From contig CAWCZR010000021.1 of the NCBI GenBank assembly GCA_963800135.1, positions 248,001 through 312,000 on the forward strand: a stretch of DNA of 64,000 nt, read 5' to 3'. A model generated the notes under the pieces. The model saw only the letters and a program-made list of their open reading frames with translations, was not told the DNA's origin and did no database searches. Origin of the DNA: DASPSM01 sp963800135. Its GTDB lineage: Bacteria > Planctomycetota > Planctomycetia > Planctomycetales > Planctomycetaceae. Position numbers and translations under genes: made by a program. Within the stretch, counting starts at the first letter, position 1. Every line of letters begins with the position of its first letter. Shown here in pieces: positions 26,825 through 36,078 of the stretch.

Positions 26825-27367
26825 ATGAAAATCGTTGCGTCTTTGTTACTGTCGGCCGCAGTCATCGTTTTGAGCTCCGGCATTTCGTTCGCGCAAGCCG
26901 CCGGCGAAGGCATGAAGGCGGTTTGCGTGCTCGAGCCGATCGGCAAGAGCGGCGTCACCGGGATGGTTGTGTTCGAGATGGTTAACAATCACGTCCACGT
27001 CAGCGGCAAGATCAGTGGATTGACGCCGGGCAAGCACGGCTTTCACGTCCATCAATTCGGCGATCTCTCCGACAGCGAAAAGGGCGAATCGGCGGGCGGG
27101 CACTTCAATCCGCACAAGATGATCCACGGTGCGCCCGACGCGCGCACGCGGCACGTCGGCGACTTGGGCAACGTCGAGGCGAATGCCGAGGGTGTCGCCG
27201 TCATCGACCAGGACGATCGGCTGATCAAGCTGTCCGGCGGCGATTCGATCATCGGCCGCTCGGTTGTCGTGCACGCCAAGCCGGATACGTTCGGCCAGCC
27301 GACGGGCAACGCGGGCGGACGCGTCGCGGTCGGCATCATCGGCTGGGCCAACCCCAAGACGAAGTAA
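26825..27367 (+). CDS. sodC: Cu/Zn superoxide dismutase
   Basis: 180 residues with a signal peptide (MKIVASLLLSAAVIVLSSG) for export. It converts superoxide to hydrogen peroxide and oxygen in the periplasm. Metal ligands are visible: HGFHVHQFGD (Cu), SAGGHFNP and HVGDLGN (bridging His, Zn ligands), and SVVVHAKPD (Cu). One Cys-Cys pair common in the family is not obvious. The start at 26825 is set by the signal peptide, although an upstream frame is open from 26645. The gene is followed by a perfect 31-base inverted repeat. Confidence 0.95.
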   Translation: MKIVASLLLSAAVIVLSSGISFAQAAGEGMKAVCVLEPIGKSGVTGMVVFEMVNNHVHVSGKISGLTPGKHGFHVHQFGDLSDSEKGESAGGHFNPHKMIHGAPDARTRHVGDLGNVEANAEGVAVIDQDDRLIKLSGGDSIIGRSVVVHAKPDTFGQPTGNAGGRVAVGIIGWANPKTK

Positions 27368-27384
27368 ACGCAAACGGCGCGATT

Positions 27385-27462
27385 GGCGAGCGGCGGGTGT
27401 AAGCCCGCCGGTTCTTGCGATTCTGAATTTCAGAACCGGCGGGCTTACACCCGCCGCTCGCC
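27385..27462. repeat. Perfect 31-base inverted repeat between sodC and rtcB
   Basis: Arms 27385-27415 and 27432-27462 are exact reverse complements, with a 16-base loop. Each arm contains GGCGGGTGTAAGCCCGCC, itself a palindrome. It lies between convergent genes and could work as a terminator for both, although no T-tracts follow. Confidence 0.85.
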
Positions 27463-27477
27463 TTAAACTTTGGTGCG

Positions 27478-28941
27478 TTAGCCCTTGATGACGCCGATCG
27501 GGCGCAAACGGGCGACCTTCTTGGCCAGACCCGCGCGGTGGACGACTTCGACGACGAGGTCGACATCCTTGTAGGCGTCCGGCTGTTCCTCGGCCAGGCC
27601 CTGCCACGAGCGGGCCTGCGCAATTACGCCTCGCTGGCGCAGCTCCTGGTCGATTCTCCGCCCCTTCGACTGCTTGACGGCTGCTGTGCGACTCATCAGC
27701 CGCCCCGCGCCGTGGCACGCGCTGCCGAAGGTTTGCTCCATGCTGCCGGGCTGACCCAACAGCACCCAACTGGCCCGACCCATGTCGCCCGGGATCAGCA
27801 CGGGCTGGCCGACCTCGTGATAATCGGCGGGTAGCTCGGCGTGATGGGGCGGATAGGCGCGCGTCGCCCCTTTGCGGTGGACCCAGACGCGCTTGGCCGT
27901 GCCGTCGACGTCGTGCTCCTCGAACTTGGCGATGTTGTGCGCCACGTCATAGACCAGCTCGAGCCCCAGTTCGTCCCATGTCCGCCCGAAGATCCGCTCG
28001 AAGACTTCTCGCGCCTGCCACATCAACAGCTGGCGATTGCCCCAGGCGAAATTTGCGGCCGCCCGCATCGCGCCGAGATAGTGCTGCCCCTCGTGGCTGT
28101 GCACGGGTGCGCAGGCCAGCTGCCGATCGGGCAGCTCGATGCCGTATTTCTCGGGCACTCCCCGCAGCGAGCGCAGCGCGTCGTCGCAGACCTGGTAACC
28201 CAGGCCGCGCGAGCCAGAATGAATCATCACGCAGACCATCTTCTCGGCCAGTCCGAGCGTGGCGAGCGCCTCCGCATCGAACACGCGGTCGACCACTTGC
28301 ACTTCCAGGAAGTGGTTGCCCGAGCCGAGCGTCCCGCACTGGTCGTAGCCCCGGTCGAGGGCCCGATCACTGACGAATTCGGGGCGGGCGCCTTCGAGGC
28401 GGCCGCGGCCCTCCGTGAATTCGAGATCGCGATCCGTCGCCAGACCGCGTTCCTGCAGGAACTGCGGCCCCAGTTCGAGCAGTCGCCGCAGCTCGTGGTG
28501 GTCGAACTTGTACTTGCCTCCGTGGCCGGCCCCCGTCGGTACGCAGCGAAACAGCTCACGAACGAGCGTCTCGATGGCCGGCCGAACGTCGGTCTCGCTC
28601 AGATTGCTCCGCATGAGCCGCACGCCGCAATTGATGTCGTAGCCGACGCCGCCGGGCGAGATCACGCCCCCTTCTTCCGGGTCGGTCGCGCAAACGCCGC
28701 CGATGCAGAAGCCGTAGCCCCAATGGATATCCGGCATCGCCAGGCTGGCCCGCTGAATTCCCGGCAGGAACGCGACGTTGGCCACCTGCTCCGCGGCGTC
28801 GTCCCGACGGATCAACTCCATGAGCGCGTTGTCGGCGTAGATCAAGCCGTCGACGCGCATGCCCCGCTTGTAGGATTTCGGGATCCGCCACAAGCACTCG
28901 TTCACGCGCTCGAGCGGGCCGGCAAATTGTTTCGAGGGCAT
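27478..28941 (-). CDS. rtcB: RNA-splicing ligase RtcB
   Basis: 487 residues, the family length, frame intact. RtcB joins RNA ends with 2',3'-cyclic phosphate to 5'-OH ends using GTP and Mn2+. Active-site features: DIHWGYGFCIGGV, GGVGYDINCGVRL with the metal-binding Cys, GTLGSGNHFLEV, MIHSGSRGLG and PVHSHEG. The C-terminal part has the guanylylated histidine region (TFGSACHGAGRLMSRTAA). It is followed on the same strand by archease upstream in the operon order (archease then rtcB), its known activator. No RtcR regulator is adjacent. Confidence 0.97.
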   Translation of the reverse strand: MPSKQFAGPLERVNECLWRIPKSYKRGMRVDGLIYADNALMELIRRDDAAEQVANVAFLPGIQRASLAMPDIHWGYGFCIGGVCATDPEEGGVISPGGVGYDINCGVRLMRSNLSETDVRPAIETLVRELFRCVPTGAGHGGKYKFDHHELRRLLELGPQFLQERGLATDRDLEFTEGRGRLEGARPEFVSDRALDRGYDQCGTLGSGNHFLEVQVVDRVFDAEALATLGLAEKMVCVMIHSGSRGLGYQVCDDALRSLRGVPEKYGIELPDRQLACAPVHSHEGQHYLGAMRAAANFAWGNRQLLMWQAREVFERIFGRTWDELGLELVYDVAHNIAKFEEHDVDGTAKRVWVHRKGATRAYPPHHAELPADYHEVGQPVLIPGDMGRASWVLLGQPGSMEQTFGSACHGAGRLMSRTAAVKQSKGRRIDQELRQRGVIAQARSWQGLAEEQPDAYKDVDLVVEVVHRAGLAKKVARLRPIGVIKG

Positions 28942-28995
28942 CTCTTTCGCTCTTAATCAGACGGCACGGCATCAAGTAGCACGGTGCCGCCTCGC

Positions 28996-29406
28996 TTAAA
29001 TGTCCAAAATGACCTCGGCCCACCAACCGTCAGGCGACTCTTCGACGACCAGGCCGTGATACGTCACCGCTTTGACCTCATGTGCGAGTTGGTGCCGATC
29101 TGGATCGCACGTTTCTCCGCGAACCGTCGCCGTCAGACCTCGATCGTCGCGGAGCACGTCGAATTCGCTGGCGAGGAAGTGCTTGGACTCGAAAAGAAAC
29201 AAAAGCTCCGTGAGAAAATCGACGAACAGGTACTCCGGCTTTTCACCGTCCACTCGCACGGACACTTGTTCGCGAGGCTGAACCCCATCCGGATTGGACA
29301 CAACCACCGCCAACAAGGCTCGCCCCGCCTCGGCAAAAAGGCCGTTTAAATCGCCGGCCTGAATTCGGAGCCCCAAATCGGCCGTATGATCGAAAACTTC
29401 AAACAT
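28996..29406 (-). CDS. Archease
   Basis: 136 residues from the ATG at 29406 (MFEVFDHTADLGLRIQAGDL). Archease speeds up RtcB guanylylation and multiple turnover. Family motifs: FDHTADLGL, LFVDFLTELLFLFESK, and the C-terminal AVTYHGLVV with the metal-binding His. The annotated start excludes ten residues encoded by a short tandem repeat that overlaps the upstream region. It lies 54 bases upstream of rtcB in the same direction, so they are likely an operon. Confidence 0.93.
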   Translation of the reverse strand: MFEVFDHTADLGLRIQAGDLNGLFAEAGRALLAVVVSNPDGVQPREQVSVRVDGEKPEYLFVDFLTELLFLFESKHFLASEFDVLRDDRGLTATVRGETCDPDRHQLAHEVKAVTYHGLVVEESPDGWWAEVILDI

Positions 29407-29415
29407 GGAAACGGA

Positions 29416-29528
29416 AGTCCAAGGTCCAAAGTCCAAGGTCCAAAGTCAAAAAACGCCGGCGCCGACCGTCCAAGCGATTTTCAGCCGTCGACTTCCGACG
29501 TTGGACTTTGGACCTGGGACTTTGGACT
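29416..29528. repeat. Inverted pair of TCCAAAG tandem arrays (copy 1)
   Basis: Left arm 29416-29448 has tandem TCCAAAG/TCCAAGG heptamers; right arm 29500-29528 has the reverse complement (TTTGGAC). Together they can form a long hairpin around about 50 bases. A similar element lies at 30399-30525. Confidence 0.8.
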
Positions 29529-29586
29529 GATTATAAGAGTGGCGCACGCACCGCTCACCTCCTCCTGACGCGGCGAACTGAGGCTC

Positions 29587-30396
29587 ATGGATCTGCAACT
29601 GAAAAACCACGTCGCCGTCGTCACCGGCGGCGCGAACGGCATCGGCCGGGCCACCGCTCTGGCCTTTGCCCGCGAGGGCGCCAACGTCGGGATCTGGGAC
29701 CTGGATCCGAACGCCGCGCAGGCCGTCGCCGCGGAGGTCGCTCGGCTCGGCGTGCGCTCCGTCGGCGTTGCGGTAGACGTGGCCAACGCCGCCTCGGTTC
29801 GCGCTGCGTACGATGAAACAACGAAAACGCTGGGACCGATGGATCATCTCGTGCACGCGGCCGCCATCGGCTCCGGGCGGTTTGGCTTCCCCTTCACCAA
29901 TCTCGAGCCGGCCGACTGGCCGCGGGTGCTGGAAGTCAACGTGCTGGGGATGGTCCACGTCGTGCACGCGGTCGCGCCGCAAATGTACGAGCGACGCAGC
30001 GGAACGATGATCTTTATCGCGTCGGTCGCCGGCCAGATCGGCTCGCAGACCGATCCTCCTTATAGCGCGTCGAAGGCGGCCAACATCAACTTTGCCCAAT
30101 GCCTGGCCAAGGACCTCGCGCCGCACGGCGTGCGTGTGAATTCAGTCTGCCCGGGGATGGTGCCGACGACGTTGAACAAGGGCGTGTGGCAGGCGTGGCA
30201 CGATCAGACGCCGCCGGCCGAGCGCCTCTCGTACGAGGAATGGGCCGAGCGCAAAATCCGCGCGGTCGTGCCGCTCGGCAAGTGGCAAACGCCCGAAGCG
30301 ATCGCCGACATGATCGTCTTTCTCTCGTCCGATCGGGCCGAACACGTCACCGGCCAAACGATCAACGTCGATGGCGGCTTTGTGATGCACTGGTGA
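29587..30396 (+). CDS. SDR-family oxidoreductase
   Basis: 269 residues of the classical short-chain dehydrogenase type. NAD(P) binding TGGANGIGRATALA (about residues 14-27), the Ser of SVAGQIG, and the catalytic YSASK (about residues 158-162) are present, ending VTGQTINVDGGFVMHW. DLDPN after the second beta strand suggests NAD preference. The substrate is unknown. It is flanked on both sides by inverted TCCAAAG-type arrays, which makes it a single-gene unit between two repeat hairpins. Confidence 0.9.
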   Translation: MDLQLKNHVAVVTGGANGIGRATALAFAREGANVGIWDLDPNAAQAVAAEVARLGVRSVGVAVDVANAASVRAAYDETTKTLGPMDHLVHAAAIGSGRFGFPFTNLEPADWPRVLEVNVLGMVHVVHAVAPQMYERRSGTMIFIASVAGQIGSQTDPPYSASKAANINFAQCLAKDLAPHGVRVNSVCPGMVPTTLNKGVWQAWHDQTPPAERLSYEEWAERKIRAVVPLGKWQTPEAIADMIVFLSSDRAEHVTGQTINVDGGFVMHW

Positions 30397-30398
30397 TT

Positions 30399-30525
30399 AG
30401 TCCAAAGTCCGAGGTCCAAAGTCCAAAGTCGAAATGACGGATTCAGTCATATCGGGACGTCTTTGATTTTGGATTTCCAGACGTTGGGCTTTGGACGTTG
30501 GGCTTTGGACCTTGGACTTTGGACT
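30399..30525. repeat. Inverted pair of TCCAAAG tandem arrays (copy 2)
   Basis: Left arm 30399-30430 (TCCAAAGTCC heptamers) and right arm 30481-30525 (CTTTGGACGTTGGG heptamers) face each other around about 50 bases. Same family as the element at 29416, with a different central loop. Confidence 0.8.
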
Positions 30526-30526
30526 A

Positions 30527-31470
30527 ATGCCAAGAGTGCCTCGAATTGCCGTCGTTGGCTCGATTAACGCGGACCTCGTCGTGCGCTGCGCGGCTGCCCC
30601 GTCCGGGCGAAACAATCTCCGCCTACGACGTCCGCGAAGTTCCCGGCGGCAAGGGCGCCAACCAGGCCGTCGCGGCCGCCCGACTGAATGCCGACGTCAC
30701 GATGATCGGCCGCGTGGGTGACGACGCGTTCGGCCAACGGCTGCGCACCGGCCTGCAAGAAAACGCCGTCGACGTCTCGCACGTGTTGACCACGCCCGAC
30801 TGCGCCAGCGGCCTGGCTATCGTGGCCGTCGAAGACAGCAGCGAAAATTCGATCATGATTATCCCCGGCGCCAACGGCCGACTGAGCCCGGCTGACGTGC
30901 TTGCCGCAAGTCCGATCCTGCGCGACGCCGACGTCGTCCTGGTACAGCTCGAAGTGCCGCTGGAAACGACGATCGCCGCCATTCAGCTGGCCGGCGAACA
31001 CGGCACGCCCGTAATCCTCGATCCGGCACCGGCCCCCGCTCTGGGCGACGACCACGCTGGACGCCCGGCCGAGTTGCTCAAAGTCGAGGTCGCGTGTCCG
31101 AACGAAGCGGAAGCCCTCGCCCTCACCAACGTGCGTATCGAAACGGTGGCCGATGCCGAGCAGGCGGCCTGCTGTTTGCGATCGCTCGGCCCCAAGTACG
31201 GCATCGTGACGCTGGGAGCGCGGGGCGCTGTTCTCTGTGAGCCCGACTCGAGGCCGGTGCTCATTCCCGCGTTCCCGATCACTGCCGTCGACACCACCGC
31301 GGCCGGAGACGCTTTCGCCGCGGCGCTGGCAGTGCGACTGGCCCAGAAAGCGTCGATGGCGGACGCGGTGCGGTTTGCCTGCGCAGCCGGCGCCTTGGCC
31401 GCCTCTCGTGCGGGCGCAACCGGCGATGCCGCGTCTAGCCGAGGTCGAATCGCTCCTGGCAACCGGCTGA
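30527..31470 (+). CDS. Ribokinase-like sugar kinase (two frameshifts)
   Basis: About 314 residues after joining frames. It starts MPRVPRIAVVGSINADLVVR and, after a frame change near 30595, continues LPRPGETISAYDVREVPGGK and GANQAVAAARL, the PfkB signature 1. Signature 2 is TTAAGDAFAAALAVRLAQ, with the catalytic Asp in AAGDAF. Ribokinase phosphorylates ribose at O5 with ATP. The last frame change near 31418 gives the family end RLAEVESLLATG at 31470. It follows the SDR gene after the repeat element. Confidence 0.85.
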
Positions 31471-31535
31471 CCGCCGAGGCATCGTTTGGCTGCGACGTCG
31501 GTACCGGAGAAAATGGGAAACGTGAGGTCAACACG

Positions 31536-32440
31536 ATGATGGTTCCGCGATCTCTACTGATCCTGCTCGCCTGTGGCGCGTCCCTCGGCCCGCTTGGCTC
31601 AAACGCCCGAGCAGGCGCCGACATCACACCACCGAAAACTGCGATGCCTTTCGCCGGTTCCAAAGCTGGCGAAGAACGCCAGGTCTTGGGCATCAAATTG
31701 TGTTGGTGTCCGGCCGGCCATTTCACGATGGGCAGCCCGCGCAGCGAACCGGAGCACGGCCGGGAGAGAATCAGGTTGAGGTCACGCTGAGTAAAGGCTT
31801 CTGGACGGGCAAGTATGAAGTCACTCAAGGTGATTGGAAGCGGATTGTCGGCACGTTGCCCGGGCCGTTGACCGCGGCCGGTGGAGCGGGAGATGACTTT
31901 CCAGTCTATAACGTCAACTGGCCCGAGGCCGTCGAGTTTTGCCGCAGGCTCTCCGAGAAGGCGCACGCGTCGGGCGAGTTGCCCAAGGGTTGGGAGTTTC
32001 GCTTGCCGACCGAAGCGCAATGGGAATACGCGTGCCGGGCGGGAACGACAACGGCGACCGCTTTCGGGGACAAGATCAGCAGCAATCAGGCGAATTTTCT
32101 CGGCGACAAACCGTACAACGGGGCCCAGGATGGGCCCGCGCTCGATCGGGCGACAAAAGTCGGCAGCTATCCGCCCAACGCCTGGGGGTTACACGACATG
32201 CACGGCAACGTCGTCGAATGGTGTCGCGATTGGTTTCACACGCGTTTGCCGGGCGGCACCGATCCCGATCTGTCGAACGCTCTAGGGAGCAAGAACCGCA
32301 CCGGCGACTACTCAAGATCGCGACGCGGCAGCGGCTTTACCGATCCTGGCTGGGCCTGCCGCTCAGCCTTCCGACAGCGGTTCGAGCCCGACAGACGCTA
32401 CGATCATATTGGCTTTCGAGTGGTTGCTGTTCGGCCGTAG
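31536..32440 (+). CDS. SUMF1 / formylglycine-generating enzyme-like protein (frameshifted near 31770)
   Basis: About 301 residues. A signal sequence (VPRSLLILLACGASLG) is followed by GIKLCWCPAGHFTMGSP and, after a frame change, SKGFWTGKYEVTQGDWKRIV, NVNWPEAVEFCRRLSE, LPTEAQWEYACRAGTTTATA, GLHDMHGNVVEWCRDWF and RRGSGFTD. This is the FGE-sulfatase fold. The active-site Cys pair that binds copper in true FGE is not clearly present, so it may be a divergent member that is not an FGE. Many planctomycete members are secreted with unknown roles. Confidence 0.83.
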
Positions 32441-32552
32441 GCGGTTCAAGAACCCTTCGACTCGACGCGTTACATCCTCGTCCGAACGCGCGGCCTGATC
32501 ATGTTTGACCGCTGCGGTATGTGCTAATATTTTTTGTCATCAGGCTTTTAAG

Positions 32553-33626
32553 ATGCGGGAGCGAAATTTGAGCCGTCCGTTTGCCGCAATTCTGATCGTT
32601 GCCTGCTGCATGCCGCTTGCCGGCGCCGCTGAGGACACGGGCATTGCGTCCGTCGACACCTACGGGCTGCATCATGTCGAGCGCAAGAAAGTGCTCGAGG
32701 TCGCCGGTCTGAGTGAAGGAGATCGGCCGCCCCGATTCGTGCAGTGGAAAGCCATCTCCGGGAGACTGGAGAAGATTCCGGGCGTCAAGCGCGCAGCGAT
32801 CGTGGTCGTCACGGCCCCGATCGAAACCGCGACGGGCGGCACGATCGGCCGACCGATCGTCTACCTCGGCATTCAGGAATCCGACCAGCCGGACCTGAAG
32901 TTTCGCGCGGCCCCGACCGGCAAGGTCGCGCTGCACAAAGAAATCCTCAAGCTCCATGCAGAGTATCAACGAACGTGGCTCGATTCGATCAAGCACAACG
33001 ACTTCAGCGAGGATGACTCGAACGGCTACGCGCTGATGGGCAATGAGGCGGCTCGCGCCATCCAGCGAAAGTTGCCGGCGCTGGCCGACCAGTACTACGA
33101 TCAGCTGGTCGATGTCCTGCAGAACTCGAAGAACGCCGAACAGCGGGCGATGGCGGCATCGATCATTGCCTATTCGAGCAATAAGAGACGGGCTGCAAGC
33201 GATCTGATCACCGGCACGCAAGACGCGAGCGAGGGGGTGCGAAACAACGCCGTTCGAGCCCTCTCGGTCCTTACCAACTATTCCAGGGCTCATCGCGAGC
33301 TGGGGATCAATGTGCCGACCGACTGGTGCCTCGACTTGTTGGAATCGGTGACGTGGACCGATCGCAACAAAGCGATGGCGGTGCTGGGTGGGGCAACGGC
33401 CGACCGCGATCCGGCATTGCTCGCCAAACTGCGACAGCGATCATTGCCGTCGTTGGTCGAAATGGCCCGATGGAAAGCCGACCATGGGATGATGGCTCTT
33501 CTGCTTGTCGGCCGAATCGCGGGTCTGAGCGATCAGGAGACTCAACAGGCCTGGAAAGCCGGCCAGCGCGACAAGGTGATCGAGCGCGCTTTGGAAACCC
33601 GATCAGCCGCCTCCGAATCCAACTAG
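32553..33626 (+). CDS. Secreted helical (HEAT-like) protein, unknown
   Basis: 357 residues, frame intact. A signal peptide (RPFAAILIVACCMPLAGA) and a short N-terminal domain (SVDTYGLHHVERKKVLEV, IPGVKRAAIVVV) resemble a POTRA/secretin-like fold. The rest is helical with HEAT-like repeats (AEQRAMAASIIAYSSN, VRNNAVRALSVLTNY). No enzyme motif is visible. It probably scaffolds or binds in the periplasm; the name is not recognised. Convergent with the ferredoxin gene, 12 bases apart. Confidence 0.55.
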   Translation: MRERNLSRPFAAILIVACCMPLAGAAEDTGIASVDTYGLHHVERKKVLEVAGLSEGDRPPRFVQWKAISGRLEKIPGVKRAAIVVVTAPIETATGGTIGRPIVYLGIQESDQPDLKFRAAPTGKVALHKEILKLHAEYQRTWLDSIKHNDFSEDDSNGYALMGNEAARAIQRKLPALADQYYDQLVDVLQNSKNAEQRAMAASIIAYSSNKRRAASDLITGTQDASEGVRNNAVRALSVLTNYSRAHRELGINVPTDWCLDLLESVTWTDRNKAMAVLGGATADRDPALLAKLRQRSLPSLVEMARWKADHGMMALLLVGRIAGLSDQETQQAWKAGQRDKVIERALETRSAASESN

Positions 33627-33638
33627 GGATTTCCGCCC

Positions 33639-33929
33639 TCAACACCGTTTTCGGCAATCGGACAGCGGCTCCTGTCGCTCGACAATCTGCGGGCACTTCG
33701 GGGCCATTTCGGCATTGAGCGCGATGTAGCTCTTCCACGGCTCGGGCACGTTTTCGTCGTAGTAGATCGCCTCGACGGGGCACTCAGAGACGCACGCACC
33801 GCAGTCCACGTATTCCAAGGGATCGATAAACAGCATTTGCTCGCCCTGGTGGAAACAGTCAACGGGGCAGACGACCACACAATCGGTGTATTTGCAGCCA
33901 AAGCATGGCTCGGTCACGACATAGGTCAT
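33639..33929 (-). CDS. 7Fe-type ferredoxin (FdxA-like)
   Basis: 96 residues. It starts MTYVVTEPCFGCKYTDCVVV, followed by CPVDCF and, after a linker, CGACVSECPVEAIY. The spacing (CxxCxxxxxC then CPxxC) fits a 3Fe-4S or 4Fe-4S cluster plus a second 4Fe-4S cluster, as in FdxA electron carriers. The C-terminal tail (KCPQIVERQEPL) is shorter than in some relatives. It is monocistronic, with its partner unknown. Confidence 0.93.
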   Translation of the reverse strand: MTYVVTEPCFGCKYTDCVVVCPVDCFHQGEQMLFIDPLEYVDCGACVSECPVEAIYYDENVPEPWKSYIALNAEMAPKCPQIVERQEPLSDCRKRC

Positions 33930-34104
33930 TGCGTCTCTCCCAAGTTAGCGGACGGGCATTCGCGGCATCGACCGGTACATGCCTTTTCGCGACGGTTCGC
34001 GGACAAAGAATCGGCCGGAATCCTCGAACTCGGATAAAATCCGGCGTTAGCCGGGGCGAATCCCGTCTTCTCAAGTCCGCGCAAACGCTTGGGCCGAGCA
34101 GCTG

Positions 34105-35620
34105 ATGCCAGCCGAGGAAACGTCTGTCGAGATTCTGGAGCGGTATCGCCGCGGCGACGCACAGGCTGCGGACGAACTGTTCGCTCGCTACGTGGGGCGA
34201 CTGACCCTCCTGGCTCGCAGCCGACTCTCCCGGCGCTCTGGCGGCGGACCGATCCCGAAGATGTGGTCCTCTCCGCGTATCGCAGCTTCTTCATCCGAGC
34301 CCGCGACAGCCAGCTGACGCGCAGCGGCGACCTATGGCGGCTGCTCGTCGCCATCACGCTGCACAAGCTGTATCGACAAGGCGGCGCAAACAACGGGCCG
34401 AGCGGCGGGCTCTGGCCGCGCGTGAATTGGAATCTTCGTGGGCCAAGCGGCTGCAGCTCTCCCGCGATCCGTCGCCGGCAGAAGTGGTTGCACTCGCCGA
34501 CGAATTGCAGGCGATTTTTCGTCAGCTCGATCCGTTTGCCCGTCGCGTGCTGGAATTGCGTTTGCAGGATCGATCACCCGCGGAGATCGCCGGCGAGGTC
34601 GGACGCTCGAGCGCACGGTCCGCCGGACTGTGGCCTCAATTCGGGAACGTCTGTTAAGTCAGCATCCCGAGAGCGGCCGCCAGCTCGAACGAATCCGCCG
34701 CGAGTTGCGTGAGGCGGCGGCCGGCGCCCGCAAAGCGTCGAAACGTGGCAGCTTGCCAAAGCCTGCCCCGCGGCGACCGGCTCAGGCGCCGGATTCGCAT
34801 ACACCACTGTCGTATCGCGATTACGTGCTCGAAAATATGATTGGCGCCGGCCGTTTCGGAAGAGTCTATCGGGCGCGGCAGCGGAGCCAAATGCGAACTG
34901 TCGCCATCAAGTATCTGCGGAAGTCCTTCCAAAAGGACGGGCGCGCCGTGGCTCGATTCATCGATGAGGCCCGCATCGTCTCCCGGCTGCAACATCCGGG
35001 CATCGTTCCCGTGCACGGCGTCGGTCAGACTCCGGCAGGCGGCTACTTCATCGCGATGGATTTCATCGACGGCTCGGACCTGTCCCGGCGGGCGGCTGGA
35101 AGGAGCGTGCCAGTCGCCGACGCTGTCCGCTGGACGATGGCTTGCGCAGCTCTCGCCCAGCGCACGACCGCGGCATCATTCATTGCGACCTCAAGCCCGC
35201 CAATCTGTTGTTAGACGAGCACGGTTGCGTGCGCGTCACCGATTTTGGGCTCGCCCGCTCTTGCGACGCGGAGACGCAGTCAATTGACCGCATCGAAGGA
35301 ACGTGCGGCTCGATGGCCCCCGAGCAGGTCTCCGGATGGTGGGGGCCGATCGATCCGCGAACCGACGTCTACGGCCTCGGCGCCGTGCTCTTCCACCTGC
35401 TGACCGGCCGTCCTCCCTTCCAGGCGGCGAGCCTCGCCGACACGCTTGCCAGGTTGTCTCCGGCATCTCCGTCCCACCGCCAGATCGGCTGCGGGCCGAT
35501 ATCCCGCCGACGGTCAACGAGGTCTGCCTTCGCTGCCTGGCCAAGTCGCCTGAGACCCGATACGAGACCATGCGGCAGTTGGGCGAGGCACTTGAGGCGG
35601 CGCTGAGCACGCTCAGTTAA
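34105..35620 (+). CDS. ECF sigma factor fused to Ser/Thr kinase (several frameshifts)
   Basis: The N-terminal part (EILERYRRGDAQAADELFAR, then RTDPEDVVLSAYRSFFIRAR) is ECF sigma region 2. LDPFARRVLELRLQDRSPAE and RTVRRTVASIRERLL form region 4. The same frame then runs without a stop into a kinase: IGAGRFGRVYRA, VAIKYLRKSF, EARIVSRLQHPGIVPVHG, HDRGIIHCDLKPANLLLDEH, VTDFGLAR and GTCGSMAPEQ. The catalytic residues look intact, with HCD for HRD. Known planctomycete ECF groups are paired with kinases; here they read as one polypeptide. Frame changes occur near 34240, 34390, 34610, 35160 and 35455. Confidence 0.75.
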
Positions 35621-35741
35621 TACGCTCGGCCGGCCCAACCAGGCCTACAAATCCACCGTGACAAGCCCGGCGGGACGGATACGATCGCTTCGTCTCTACC
35701 GCCCCGACACGTCTGGCAACTCACAAATCGAGGAGAGCTGC

Positions 35742-35987
35742 GTGGGTATTATCGGGTTTCTGATCATCGGCATCGTCGCCGGCTGGCTGGCCGGCAAGAT
35801 TATGAAAGGCGGCGGCTTCGGGCTGATCGGGGACCTGGTCGTTGGGGCGATCGGCGCCCTGCTCGGTGGCTTCTTGTTCGGGGCCTTGGACATTCACATC
35901 GGCGACGGTTTGATCGGCAGCCTGATCACGGCTACCGTTGGGGCGATCGTCCTGCTTTTTCTGATGCGTCTGATCAAGCGCGCCTGA
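35742..35987 (+). CDS. GlsB/YeaQ/YmgE-family small membrane protein
   Basis: 81 residues from a GTG start with a GAGGAG site upstream. Three hydrophobic, Gly-rich segments (IIGFLIIGIVAGWLAGKI, LIGDLVVGAIGALLGGFLFG, SLITATVGAIVLLFLMRLI) are the transglycosylase-associated/GlsB signature. These are stress-linked inner-membrane proteins without a defined mechanism. Frame intact. Confidence 0.92.
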   Translation: MGIIGFLIIGIVAGWLAGKIMKGGGFGLIGDLVVGAIGALLGGFLFGALDIHIGDGLIGSLITATVGAIVLLFLMRLIKRA

Positions 35988-36078
35988 TTGTTCGCAATCG
36001 ACACCGTCACCGGCGACGATCGGTGGCCCTCGCGATCAGCTCGTTGGATGGAAGGCGGGGATCGAGGACTTTGCGGGC

